From: Savagea sp.
Lineage (GTDB): Bacteria; Bacillota; Bacilli; Bacillales_A; Planococcaceae
NCBI GenBank assembly: GCA_030147435.1
Contig: JASKZX010000143.1
Location: 1-9,291 of the forward strand
Length of the DNA: 9,291 nucleotides
Reading direction: 5' to 3'
Shown here: piece after piece, positions 1-8,338 of the stretch
Layout of the letters: each line of letters opens with the position of its first letter
How positions within the stretch are numbered: position 1 is the stretch's first letter
Program-made: the position numbers and the translations under genes
The notes under the pieces: model-generated
What the model was told of the DNA's origin: nothing
Databases searched by the model: none
What the model saw: the letters and a program-made list of their open reading frames with translations, nothing else

Positions 1-1943
<1,943 letters not shown>

Positions 1944-1946
1944 TGC

Positions 1947-1964
1947 AAAGTCGCCTCGACTTTT
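1947..1964 (+). terminator. Short hairpin after camS, possible weak terminator
   Basis: AAAGTCG (1947-1953) pairs perfectly with CGACTTT (1957-1963) around a 3-base CCT loop, just after the camS stop. The U-run is short and partly within the stem (CGACTTTT, then CAATG), so it is at best a weak or partial intrinsic terminator for ligA-camS. It overlaps the proposed -35 box of the gatC promoter. Confidence 0.45.
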
Positions 1965-1989
1965 CAATGTTTTCTTTAGGTGGTATGAT
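1961..1989 (+). promoter_or_regulatory. Candidate sigma-A promoter for gatCAB
   Basis: TTTTCA (1961-1966, 4 of 6 to TTGACA) and TATGAT (1984-1989, 5 of 6 to TATAAT) are separated by 17 bases, the preferred spacing. The -10 box ends 28 bases before the gatC ATG, leaving a leader of roughly 20 bases that is mostly ribosome-binding site (AAGGAGG at 2005-2011). There is therefore no room for a riboswitch or T-box. The call is inferred from motifs alone. Confidence 0.5.
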
Positions 1990-2017
1990 GAATATATGAT
2001 AGATAAGGAGGAGAACG

Positions 2018-2308
2018 ATGAAGACGTTTACGAAAGAAGAAGTATATTATTTCGCAGATTTCGCTCACATAGCAGTAGGTGAGGATGAAGTAGACACATA
2101 CGCAAAAGAGCTATCTGTTCTTGCAAAGTTTGCAGAACGTTTACAAGAAGTTGATGTAGAAGGTGTTGCACCACTTACACACCCAGGTCGTCCGCGTGTG
2201 AACGTGATGCGTGAAGATACACCAACAGATATTCTTTCACGTGATGAAATGTTACGTAACGCACCCGAGCATGAAGACGGTATGATCAAAGTACCGAACA
2301 CGTTTTAA
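2018..2308 (+). CDS. gatC: Asp/Glu-tRNA(Asn/Gln) amidotransferase subunit C (GatC)
   Basis: The small 96-residue subunit of the GatCAB amidotransferase, which turns mischarged Glu-tRNA(Gln) and Asp-tRNA(Asn) into Gln-tRNA(Gln) and Asn-tRNA(Asn) in the cytoplasm. GatC wraps around the GatA-GatB interface and stabilises GatA; it has no catalytic site. The length is normal. The sequence shows the typical pattern: an N-terminal helix region with the FADFAHIAV motif where many homologues have LAxLARLxL, a second helix ending KFAERLQEVDVEGVAPLTHP, and the C-terminal NAPEHEDGMIKVP, which matches the family signature (NAP....G.F.VP). It starts at an ATG 6 bases after AAGGAGG (2005-2011) and is first in the gatCAB operon, 18 bases before gatA. 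Context and motif together make this firm. Confidence 0.96.
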   Translation: MKTFTKEEVYYFADFAHIAVGEDEVDTYAKELSVLAKFAERLQEVDVEGVAPLTHPGRPRVNVMREDTPTDILSRDEMLRNAPEHEDGMIKVPNTF

Positions 2309-2326
2309 TTATAAAAGGAGGAACTA

Positions 2327-3802
2327 GTGAAGATGACGTTACTTACGAAAACAGCAACAGAATTACTCGAAGCACTACGCGCAGGCGAAGTAACTGTTGA
2401 ACAAATCGTCAAAGAAACATTCGATCGCATTGAGTCTGTTGATTCAACGATTGAAGCATTTCTTACAGTGACGAAAGAAGAAGCACTGAATCGTGCAAAA
2501 GAACTCGATGCACTTCCAGCAGAAGAACGTGGCCCACTTTTCGGCTTACCTGTTGGAATTAAAGATAACATTATTACAAAAGGGATTGAAACGACTGCAG
2601 CGAGCAAAATGTTAGAAGGATTTATCCCTGTGTATGACTCAACAGTTGTACGTAAGTTAGAGGAAGCAGGGGCAGTCGTTGTCGGTAAATTAAACTTAGA
2701 TGAGTTTGCGATGGGCGCAACGACAGAAAACTCTGCGTATCAACAGACGAAAAACCCGTGGGACGTATCACGTGTACCGGGAGGTTCTTCAGGAGGTTCA
2801 GCCGCAGCGGTAGCCGCAGGGGAAGTACCATTTGCACTCGGCACAGATACAGGTGGCTCAATTCGTCAACCAGCAGCGTATTGCGGAATTGTTGGAATGA
2901 AGCCGACATATGGTCGTGTATCACGCTTAGGTGTTGTCGCATTTGCTTCATCACTCGATCAAGTAGGACCACTCACACAAACCGTAGAAGATAACGCACG
3001 CGTATTAGAAGTAATCGCGGGGATGGATAACTATGATACATCTTCAGCAGATGTAGAAGTGCCATCGTATGTCGATGCATTAACAGGAGATATTAAAGGG
3101 TTAAAAGTCGCATTACCGAAAGAATTTTTCGGCGAGCGTGTAAAACCTGAAGTAAAAGCAGCGGTAGAAGAAGCAGTGAAACAATTAGAAGCACTCGGAG
3201 CAGTCGTTGAAGAAGTTTCTCTTCCAACAGTCGAATACGCATCTGAAGTGTACTACATTATTTCATCAGCAGAAGCTTCATCAAACCTCGCGCGTTACGA
3301 CGGTATTCATTTCGGACACCGTGCAGAAGGAGCAAAAGACTTAAACGAATTGTATCGTTTATCGCGTCAACAGTTCCTCGGTCATGAAGTGAAAAAACGT
3401 ATTATTTTCGGAACGTCTGCTTTAAGTGCAGATTACCATGAATCTGTATTCGTTCATGCGCAAAAAGTACGTGCAAAAATGACAGCAGAAATCGATGCAG
3501 TACTTGAAGAGTACGACGTTATCGTTGGACCTACATCAGCGACAGTTGCTCATGCATTCGGTCATAACGTAGAAGATGCAGAGCAGTTATATATGAATGA
3601 TATTTTAACAGCACCTGCAAACTTAGCAGGACTTCCAGCGATGAGTGTTCCATGTGGATTCGTAGAAGAAATGCCAGTCGGTCTTCAAATTATCGGACGT
3701 CCATTCGGTGAAGAGACGATGTATCGCGTAGCACATGCTTATGAGCAAGCGACAGACTTTCATACGAAACGTCCAGCAGTAGAAGGGGGAGCAGAAGAAT
3801 GA
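2327..3802 (+). CDS. gatA: Asp/Glu-tRNA(Asn/Gln) amidotransferase subunit A (GatA)
   Basis: The glutaminase subunit of GatCAB: an amidase-signature enzyme that hydrolyses glutamine and channels ammonia to GatB. The Ser-cisSer-Lys triad is visible. Lys79 lies in [10 protein letters not shown], Ser154 in [16 protein letters not shown] and the nucleophile Ser178 in [12 protein letters not shown]; these match the numbering I recall for Staphylococcus aureus GatA. The amidase signature is intact, and the C-terminus carries the usual [13 protein letters not shown] and [14 protein letters not shown]. At 491 residues it is full length. The start is uncertain. GTG at 2327 lies 5 bases after AAGGAGG (2315-2321), while ATG at 2333 lies 11 bases after it and would drop two residues (489 aa). 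I keep the GTG for its spacing, but the ATG is a serious alternative. The stop overlaps the gatB start by 4 bases (ATGA). Confidence 0.97.
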   Translation: MKMTLLTKTATELLEALRAGEVTVEQIVKETFDRIESVDSTIEAFLTVTKEEALNRAKELDALPAEERGPLFGLPVGIKDNIITKGIETTAASKMLEGFIPVYDSTVVRKLEEAGAVVVGKLNLDEFAMGATTENSAYQQTKNPWDVSRVPGGSSGGSAAAVAAGEVPFALGTDTGGSIRQPAAYCGIVGMKPTYGRVSRLGVVAFASSLDQVGPLTQTVEDNARVLEVIAGMDNYDTSSADVEVPSYVDALTGDIKGLKVALPKEFFGERVKPEVKAAVEEAVKQLEALGAVVEEVSLPTVEYASEVYYIISSAEASSNLARYDGIHFGHRAEGAKDLNELYRLSRQQFLGHEVKKRIIFGTSALSADYHESVFVHAQKVRAKMTAEIDAVLEEYDVIVGPTSATVAHAFGHNVEDAEQLYMNDILTAPANLAGLPAMSVPCGFVEEMPVGLQIIGRPFGEETMYRVAHAYEQATDFHTKRPAVEGGAEE

Positions 3803-5226
3803 ATTTTGAAACAATTGTCGGTTTAGAGATTCACGTAGAATTAAAAACAGATACGAAAATCTTCTCACCCGCACCAGCAGCGTTCGGGGATGATCCGAAC
3901 AACAATATCCATATTACAGACTTAGCGTATCCAGGGGTATTACCTGTATTAAATAAACAAGCGATTGAATACGGGATGAAAGCAGCACTTGCATTAAACT
4001 GTGAGGTTGCGCGTGAACAACATTTCGATCGTAAACATTATTTCTATCCAGATAACCCGAAAGCATATCAAATTACACAAGATGAGCGTCCGATCGGAAT
4101 CGGTGGACATGTCGATATTGAAGTAGATGGTAAGCCACGCCGCATTCGCCTTCACCATATTCATTTAGAAGAAGATGCAGGGAAACTTACACACTTTGAC
4201 GATTATTCACTCGTCGACTTAAACCGTCAAGGAACGCCATTAATTGAAATCGTAACAGAAGCTGATATTCGTTCAGCGGACGAAGCGTATGCGTTTTTAG
4301 AAAAATTAAAAGCGATTATTCAATATACAGGTGTATCTGACGTTCGTATGGAAGAAGGTTCACTCCGTTGTGATGCGAACATTTCTATCCGTCCATACGG
4401 TCAAGAAACATTTAATACGAAAACTGAATTGAAAAACTTAAACTCATTTAACTTTGTTCGTCGCGGAATCGAAAGCGAAGTGAAACGTCAAAAAGCGATC
4501 GTACTTGCAGGAGGAGAAGTGAAGTCAGAAACACGTCGTTTTGATGAAACGACAGGCGAAACAATTCTCATGCGTGAAAAAGGAAGTTCAGAAGACTATC
4601 GTTTCATTAATGACCCAGACTTAGCAGAAATCCATATTGATGAAGCATGGATTGAACGAGTAAAATCAGAAATTCCAGAGCTTCCAGATGCTCGTCGTGA
4701 GCGTTATATCAATGAGTGGGGATTACCACCATATGATGCGATGGTATTAACATTAACGAAAGAAATGTCGGACTTCTTCGAAGAAACAGTAGCAAAAGGT
4801 GCAGATCCGAAACTTGCATCGAACTGGTTAATGGGAGATGTGTCTGCTTACTTAAATAAAGAACAAGTAGAGCTCCATGACACACCACTTACACCAGATA
4901 ACCTTGCAGGACTCATTGAAATTATTGAAGATGGAACCATTTCTTCAAAAATTGCAAAACGTGTCTTTAATGAGTTGACGAAAAACGGGGGAGACCCGAA
5001 AGTGATCGTCGAAGAAAAAGGTTGGGTACAAATTTCTGACCCTGAAACACTTCTTCCATATGTCACAGAAGTATTAGATGCTAATGAGCAGTCAGTCATT
5101 GACTTCAAAGAAGGAAAAGGACGTGCACTTGGCTTCTTAGTTGGACAAGTGATGAAAGCAACACGTGGTCAAGCGAACCCACCACTTGTCAATAAATTAT
5201 TAAAAGAAGAAATCGAGAAACGTTAA
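3799..5226 (+). CDS. gatB: Asp/Glu-tRNA(Asn/Gln) amidotransferase subunit B (GatB)
   Basis: The tRNA-binding and kinase/transamidase subunit of GatCAB. It uses ATP to activate the side-chain carboxylate of the mischarged Asp or Glu and then adds ammonia supplied by GatA. At 475 residues the length is standard. The N-terminal cradle domain begins [20 protein letters not shown]. Glu10, His12, Glu125 (LEEDAGK) and Glu150 (TPLIEIV) fall where I recall the metal-binding residues of the S. aureus enzyme. [18 protein letters not shown] and [12 protein letters not shown] are family hallmarks. A helical region and a YqeY-like tail domain form roughly the last 150 residues and end with [24 protein letters not shown]. 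The ATG overlaps the gatA stop and has an AGGGGGAG ribosome-binding site (3784-3791) 7 bases upstream. Last gene of the operon, followed directly by a terminator. Confidence 0.97.
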   Translation: MNFETIVGLEIHVELKTDTKIFSPAPAAFGDDPNNNIHITDLAYPGVLPVLNKQAIEYGMKAALALNCEVAREQHFDRKHYFYPDNPKAYQITQDERPIGIGGHVDIEVDGKPRRIRLHHIHLEEDAGKLTHFDDYSLVDLNRQGTPLIEIVTEADIRSADEAYAFLEKLKAIIQYTGVSDVRMEEGSLRCDANISIRPYGQETFNTKTELKNLNSFNFVRRGIESEVKRQKAIVLAGGEVKSETRRFDETTGETILMREKGSSEDYRFINDPDLAEIHIDEAWIERVKSEIPELPDARRERYINEWGLPPYDAMVLTLTKEMSDFFEETVAKGADPKLASNWLMGDVSAYLNKEQVELHDTPLTPDNLAGLIEIIEDGTISSKIAKRVFNELTKNGGDPKVIVEEKGWVQISDPETLLPYVTEVLDANEQSVIDFKEGKGRALGFLVGQVMKATRGQANPPLVNKLLKEEIEKR

Positions 5227-5337
5227 TTCGTTGAATGGAAAGAAATGCCTCGTTATCAAATAGATACGAGGCTTTCTTCTGTATATACATTGTTTCAACG
5301 AAGAGAAGTTACCGTCATTCGTTTCGTTGAGGAAATG
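5227..5337 (+). repeat. Three-arm inverted repeat around the gatB terminator
   Basis: TTCGTTGAA directly after the gatB stop (5227-5235) is the exact reverse complement of TTCAACGAA (5294-5302), so the two arms can close over the gatB terminator. The middle arm can instead pair with a third arm, TTCGTTGA (5323-5330). That second pairing extends to 15-base arms (5288-5302 with 5323-5337), with 12 Watson-Crick pairs, two G-U pairs and one mismatch in RNA. The two pairings exclude each other because they share the middle arm. No coding sequence is visible in this gap. Function unknown. Confidence 0.6.
5240..5280 (+). terminator. Intrinsic terminator of gatCAB
   Basis: GCCTCGTTATC (5247-5257) pairs with GATACGAGGC (5263-5272) around an AAATA loop, with a single bulged T, and is followed by TTTCTTCT (5273-5280). 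The upstream AAGAAA (5240-5245) can extend the stem against TTTCTT, so the element may work from both sides. It begins 13 bases after the gatB stop and separates gatCAB from dgkB. Confidence 0.88.
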
Positions 5338-5339
5338 TA

Positions 5340-5367
5340 AGGAACAAGTTGTTCGGTGAAACGTCAA
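5340..5367 (+). promoter_or_regulatory. Possible ECF-sigma promoter and palindrome upstream of dgkB
   Basis: AGGAAC (5340-5345) and CGTCAA (5362-5367) are 16 bases apart. This resembles the Bacillus ECF pattern (TGAAAC, N16-17, CGTC) with a 4 of 6 match at -35. The -35 lies inside a perfect palindrome, GAACAA-G-TTGTTC (5342-5354). In addition AGTTGTT (5347-5353) can pair with AACAACT (5367-5373). The region looks regulatory, but whether it is a promoter, an operator or only a leader hairpin is not decided. I find no better sigma-A promoter for dgkB in this gap. Confidence 0.3.
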
Positions 5368-5405
5368 ACAACTGAAATGAAAAAATAGTAGTGAGGGGAA
5401 TTGTT

Positions 5406-6320
5406 ATGCATAAGCGAGCTAGAGTCATTTACAATCCGACTTCCGGTCGAGAGTTAATCAAAAAGCATTTACCAGATGTATTAGACATTTTAGAAGGTGC
5501 AGGTTATGAAGCATCTGCTCATGCAACAAAAGGAGAAGATGATGCAACACTTGCAGCGAAAGAAGCGGTAGAGCGAGGCTTTGATATTATTGTAGCCGCA
5601 GGAGGAGACGGTACATTAAAAGAAGTCATTACAGGAGTAGCTCCATTTGAAAAACGTCCGAAAGTCGGATTGATTCCAACAGGAACGACAAATGATTTTT
5701 CTCGTGCGTTACACATTCCACGCGACATTTTAGAAGCGGCTCAAGTCATTGCAGATGGTCACTCGAAAGCGATCGATGTCGGTCAAAAAAATGAGGATGA
5801 ATATTTTATCAATATTGCAGGCGGAGGTCATTTAACAGAGCTGACGTATGACGTGCCGATCAAGTTAAAAACAATGCTTGGGCAACTTGCCTATTATTTA
5901 AAAGGGATTGAGATGTTACCTTCTATTCATGCAAGTCATTTACGTATTGAATACGATGGCAAAGTTTATGAAGAAGAAGCGATGATGTTTTTATTAGCAT
6001 TAACGAACTCTGTCGGCGGATTTGAAAAAATTTCACCAGATGCTGAACTTGATGATGGATATTTTACATTAATGGCTTTAAAAAAATGTAATATCGCTGA
6101 CTTTATTCGCCTTGCGACACTTGCCGTTCGAGGAGAGCACTTAGACGATCCGCTCGTGTTTCATACGAAAGCGCGCGAAGTAAAAGTAACATCACATGAT
6201 AAAGTGTTATTAAATTTAGATGGAGAGTATGGAGGAAAAGTACCTGCGACTTTTCGTAACTTACATCAACATATCGAGTTTTTCGTTCCGAAAGGTATGT
6301 TTTCTTCGGATGAAGCTTAA
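5406..6320 (+). CDS. dgkB: Diacylglycerol kinase, soluble DgkB type
   Basis: Phosphorylates diacylglycerol to phosphatidic acid with ATP at the cytoplasmic face of the membrane. In Gram-positives this returns the diacylglycerol left by lipoteichoic acid synthesis to phospholipid metabolism. The protein is 304 residues, close to the roughly 303 I recall for B. subtilis DgkB (YerQ). The DAGK catalytic domain shows AAGGDGT (64-70, nucleotide site), PTGTTNDFSRAL (91-102), INIAGGGHLTELTYDVP (about 135-151), PDAELDDG (211-218, structural metal site) and NLDGEYGG (270-277), the last holding the acidic catalytic residues of the family. I place the start at ATG 5406. GAGGGG (5393-5398) is an ideal ribosome-binding site 7 bases before it, whereas the upstream in-frame GTG at 5391 would overlap that site and add five residues. 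It sits between gatB and rlmCD as in Bacillus. Confidence 0.95.
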   Translation: MHKRARVIYNPTSGRELIKKHLPDVLDILEGAGYEASAHATKGEDDATLAAKEAVERGFDIIVAAGGDGTLKEVITGVAPFEKRPKVGLIPTGTTNDFSRALHIPRDILEAAQVIADGHSKAIDVGQKNEDEYFINIAGGGHLTELTYDVPIKLKTMLGQLAYYLKGIEMLPSIHASHLRIEYDGKVYEEEAMMFLLALTNSVGGFEKISPDAELDDGYFTLMALKKCNIADFIRLATLAVRGEHLDDPLVFHTKAREVKVTSHDKVLLNLDGEYGGKVPATFRNLHQHIEFFVPKGMFSSDEA

Positions 6321-6356
6321 AGTTGAAAAAAACAGATAGGTTGATTTGAAAAATTA

Positions 6357-6365
6357 TGGTAAACT
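6357..6365 (+). promoter_or_regulatory. Possible extended -10 promoter for rlmCD
   Basis: TGGTAAACT is a TGn extended -10 with a 4 of 6 hexamer. No good -35 lies 16-18 bases upstream, so the match is weak. Its position, just before the leader stem-loop and about 50 bases before the start codon, is reasonable because no terminator separates dgkB from this gap. rlmCD may also be read through from dgkB. Confidence 0.3.
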
Positions 6366-6370
6366 AGGAC

Positions 6371-6394
6371 TACTTATCTATTTACTGATAAGTA
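6371..6394 (+). promoter_or_regulatory. 8-bp stem-loop in the rlmCD leader
   Basis: TACTTATC (6371-6378) pairs perfectly with GATAAGTA (6387-6394) across an 8-base loop. It ends 9 bases before the GAGGAGG ribosome-binding site. It has no U-run after it, so it is not a terminator. It could be an operator half-site pair or an RNA hairpin influencing translation or mRNA stability. The AT-rich stem is not very stable. Confidence 0.5.
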
Positions 6395-6403
6395 TGTATT
6401 TAT

Positions 6404-6410
6404 GAGGAGG
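6404..6410 (+). promoter_or_regulatory. Ribosome-binding site that sets the TTG start of rlmCD
   Basis: GAGGAGG lies 8 bases before TTG 6419. The ATG at 6402 overlaps the site and is out of frame, so it cannot serve. The strong site supports translation from the unusual TTG codon. Confidence 0.8.
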
Positions 6411-6418
6411 AACACCCG

Positions 6419-7795
6419 TTGAGTAACACGGTTAAACGAAATGAAATCTACGAAGGCATCGTAACAGATTTAACATCAAGTGGAGCAGGTGTCGTTAAAG
6501 TAGGAGAATATCCTTTATTCGTTCAAGGTGCTTTACGCGGAGAACGAGTAAAAGTGAAAGTGACAAAGACATTGAAGCGTTATGGCTTTGCAAAATTAGA
6601 AGAAATTCAAACGGCTTCTTCTGAAAGACAAGAAGCACCTTGTGCTGTTTATGACGAGTGCGGAGGTTGTCAATTACAACATTTAACGTATGAAGGACAA
6701 TTAGAAGAAAAGCGCCAACTCGTTCAAAATACGTTACAAAAAATTGGGCGTTTTTCAACGATTGACGTTCCCCCTGTATTAGGAATGGAACATCCATGGC
6801 GTTATCGAAACAAGTCACAAGTACCGTTACAATATGTGAACGGTCGTCCGGCTTGGGGATTTTTCAAACAAAGAACGCACGATATCGTACCGACAGAAAC
6901 GTGTCTCATTCAAACAGAAGAAGCCGATCGATTACTTGAAGCGATTACAAATGCATTGCCGAAATTACATATCCCGCTTTACGATGAAAAGAAACATCGA
7001 GGAGTACTTCGTCACGTCATCGTACGTAAAGGGATGAATACAGGGCAAGTCATGGTTGTACTCATTACAAATGGTAAAAAGTTACCTGCTAAAGACCGTT
7101 TGATTGAACTTATTTTAGAAACAGAGCCGAACGTCACGTCGATCATTCAAAATATTAATAACCAAAAAACGAATGTCATCTTCGGGAATGAATCACATAC
7201 ATTGTATGGGGAACCGTATATTTACGACACGATTGGTGATGTAAAGTTCCAAATTTCAGATCGGTCGTTTTATCAAATTAATGCAGGTCAGATGGAAGTA
7301 TTATATAAAGAAGCATTAGATGCGGCACAATTAACAGGGAATGAAACGGTCATTGACGCATATTGCGGAATTGGAACGATTTCTCTCTTCTTAGCACAGC
7401 GGGCAAAGCATGTGTACGGCGTAGAAATTGTGAAACAAGCAATTGAAGATGCTCGTATTAATGCTCGTTTGAATGAGATGGATAATGCAACATTTGAAGT
7501 AGGAAAAGCAGAAGAAGTAGTACCACGCTGGTACGAAGAAGGTATTGAGGCCGATGTTTTCGTCGTTGACCCACCACGTAAAGGGTGTGATGCGACATTA
7601 CTAGAGACGATTATTACTCATGCACCTAAAACGGTCGTTTACGTTTCTTGCAATCCAGCAACATTTGCACGCGATGCTCGCATTCTTGTCGATGGCGGAT
7701 ATCAGTTAGAAAAAGTGCAACCTGTTGATATGTTTGGACATACGATGCATATCGAAGTTGTCGCGGTATTATCTAGAATTGAGGATGAAAAGTGA
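6419..7795 (+). CDS. rlmCD: 23S rRNA (uracil-5-)-methyltransferase RlmCD (YefA)
   Basis: A SAM-dependent RNA m5U methyltransferase of the TrmA/RumA family. In B. subtilis the homologue (YefA) methylates both U747 and U1939 of 23S rRNA. The 458-residue protein starts with an RNA-binding TRAM domain (about 4-63). Cys75, Cys81, Cys84 (CAVYDECGGC) and Cys162 form the [4Fe-4S] motif, at the same spacing as I recall for E. coli RlmD. The Rossmann methyltransferase domain follows: DAYCGIGT (313-320, SAM loop), DPPRKG (384-389), the catalytic nucleophile Cys411 in SCNPATFARD, and Glu446 in HTMHIEVV as the general base. All key residues are present. It starts at TTG with a strong ribosome-binding site. 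It follows dgkB, as in Bacillus, and ends before a bidirectional terminator. A related family member with a different rRNA or tRNA target (a paralogue) is possible, but the neighbourhood favours RlmCD. Confidence 0.93.
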   Translation: MSNTVKRNEIYEGIVTDLTSSGAGVVKVGEYPLFVQGALRGERVKVKVTKTLKRYGFAKLEEIQTASSERQEAPCAVYDECGGCQLQHLTYEGQLEEKRQLVQNTLQKIGRFSTIDVPPVLGMEHPWRYRNKSQVPLQYVNGRPAWGFFKQRTHDIVPTETCLIQTEEADRLLEAITNALPKLHIPLYDEKKHRGVLRHVIVRKGMNTGQVMVVLITNGKKLPAKDRLIELILETEPNVTSIIQNINNQKTNVIFGNESHTLYGEPYIYDTIGDVKFQISDRSFYQINAGQMEVLYKEALDAAQLTGNETVIDAYCGIGTISLFLAQRAKHVYGVEIVKQAIEDARINARLNEMDNATFEVGKAEEVVPRWYEEGIEADVFVVDPPRKGCDATLLETIITHAPKTVVYVSCNPATFARDARILVDGGYQLEKVQPVDMFGHTMHIEVVAVLSRIEDEK

Positions 7796-7866
7796 GTCGA
7801 TCAAGCATCAAAAAAGTGAAGTAGTAAGAGAGATTGAATGATGAAGGAATGAAAGATAATAAAAAA

Positions 7867-7883
7867 GAAATGAAATTCATTTC
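7867..7883. repeat. 17-bp perfect palindrome between rlmCD and csbD
   Basis: GAAATGAA-A-TTCATTTC is symmetric about base 7875 with two 8-base arms and a 1-base centre. A loop of one base cannot form a hairpin without opening inner pairs, so it looks more like a protein-binding site than an RNA element. It lies 13 bases before the convergent terminator, downstream of both genes, which is an odd place for an operator. AT-rich composition makes a chance origin possible. The rest of the gap 7796-7934 shows only the terminator. Confidence 0.5.
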
Positions 7884-7896
7884 AAGCAGAAATAAG

Positions 7897-7927
7897 AAAA
7901 AAGTTTAAGGGAACCTTAAACTTTTTT
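7897..7927. terminator. Bidirectional intrinsic terminator between rlmCD and csbD
   Basis: AAAAAAGTTTAAGG (7897-7910) and CCTTAAACTTTTTT (7914-7927) are perfect reverse complements, 14 bp, around a GAA loop. The T-run on one strand and A-run on the other give a U-tract in both directions. It therefore ends rlmCD (+) and, just 8 bases after its stop, the convergent csbD-like gene (-). Confidence 0.93.
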
Positions 7928-7934
7928 CAAATAA

Positions 7935-8249
7935 TTATTTATTTTCTTTATTGAAGAAGCCTTTTACTTTTTCTTTGGCATCTTTCGCTGTTTCTTTCGT
8001 TTTTTCAGCGACATCTTCAGCTTTATGTTTCACATCGTCTGCGAAATGTTCTGTTTTTTCTTTTGCATCGTGTGCAGCATGTTCTACTTTATCTTTTACG
8101 TCACCGAATGCTTTTTCAGCTTTCCCTTTTGCTTGGTCCGCTTTTCCTTTTAATTCTGTTTCTTTGTTACCTGTTACTTCACCTGCTGCTTCTTTTACGT
8201 TACCTTTTACTTCGTTAGCTGTGCCTTTAATTTCATTTTTTGTAGACAT
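7935..8249 (-). CDS. CsbD family general stress protein with LEA-like C-terminal repeats
   Basis: A 104-residue, very hydrophilic Lys/Glu/Ala-rich protein with no signal peptide, membrane segment, Cys or Trp. Residues about 4-58 match the CsbD family pattern (NEIKGTANEVKGNVKEAAGEVTGN, then LKGKADQAKGKAEKAFG), known from B. subtilis as a sigma-B-controlled general stress protein of unclear biochemical role. The tail is unusual. From 61 it divides into four 11-residue units (61-71, 72-82, 83-93, 94-104) with amphipathic spacing, e.g. KTKETAKDAKE, like group 3 LEA (desiccation) proteins. CsbD proteins are commonly 60-70 residues, so the tail is an addition. ATG at 8249 has an AGGAGG site (complement of 8257-8262) 7 bases away. 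A sigma-B-type promoter lies upstream. It probably acts as a cytoplasmic stress protectant, by inference. CsbD-family call firm, exact orthology to CsbD or YwmG not settled. Confidence 0.9.
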   Translation of the reverse strand: MSTKNEIKGTANEVKGNVKEAAGEVTGNKETELKGKADQAKGKAEKAFGDVKDKVEHAAHDAKEKTEHFADDVKHKAEDVAEKTKETAKDAKEKVKGFFNKENK

Positions 8250-8286
8250 ATGAAAACCTCCTATTTTTTATTGAACTAATACATAA

Positions 8287-8311
8287 TTACCCCAGAATTA
8301 GGGGATGAAAC
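8287..8311 (-). promoter_or_regulatory. Sigma-B-type promoter of the csbD-like gene
   Basis: Read on the minus strand, GTTTCA (complement of 8306-8311) and GGGTAA (complement of 8287-8292) are separated by 13 bases. Each matches the B. subtilis sigma-B consensus (GTTTAA, N12-15, GGGTAT) at 5 of 6 positions with correct spacing. The predicted transcription start is about 30 bases before the ATG. Control of CsbD proteins by sigma-B in Bacillus fits well. A 7-bp inverted repeat (AATTAGG 8296-8302, CCTAATT 8311-8317) overlaps the spacer and -35. Confidence 0.75.
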
Positions 8312-8338
8312 CTAATTTTTAAAAAAATAAAAAAAGAA

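Noticed and set aside
2758..2994. Arg/Ser-rich frame inside gatA on the + strand, and a matching minus-strand frame at 2622-2972.
   Set aside because: Both are out-of-frame readings of the conserved amidase signature region; no start signals.
5291..5316. Second ECF-like promoter (TTCAAC with a CGTC downstream) in the gatB-dgkB gap.
   Set aside because: The spacing between AAC and CGTC is only 13 bases, too short for Bacillus ECF promoters.
6300..6330. Terminator between dgkB and rlmCD.
   Set aside because: Only a 4-bp CTTC/GAAG pairing inside the end of dgkB, followed by A-rich rather than T-rich sequence. No intrinsic terminator is supported.
7785..7908. Two tiny reading frames after and overlapping the end of rlmCD (18 codons from ATG 7785; 19 codons from ATG 7849).
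   Set aside because: Ribosome-binding sites are absent or wrongly spaced, the second runs into the terminator stem, and composition is just Lys-rich A-tract translation. Possibly leftovers of a decayed gene, but nothing supports coding.
7951..8253. A 100-codon open frame on the + strand opposite the csbD-like gene.
   Set aside because: It is the mirror of the Lys/Glu/Ala-rich repeats, giving low-complexity Ser/Phe/Ala protein. No ribosome-binding site, while the minus-strand gene has a site, promoter and family match.
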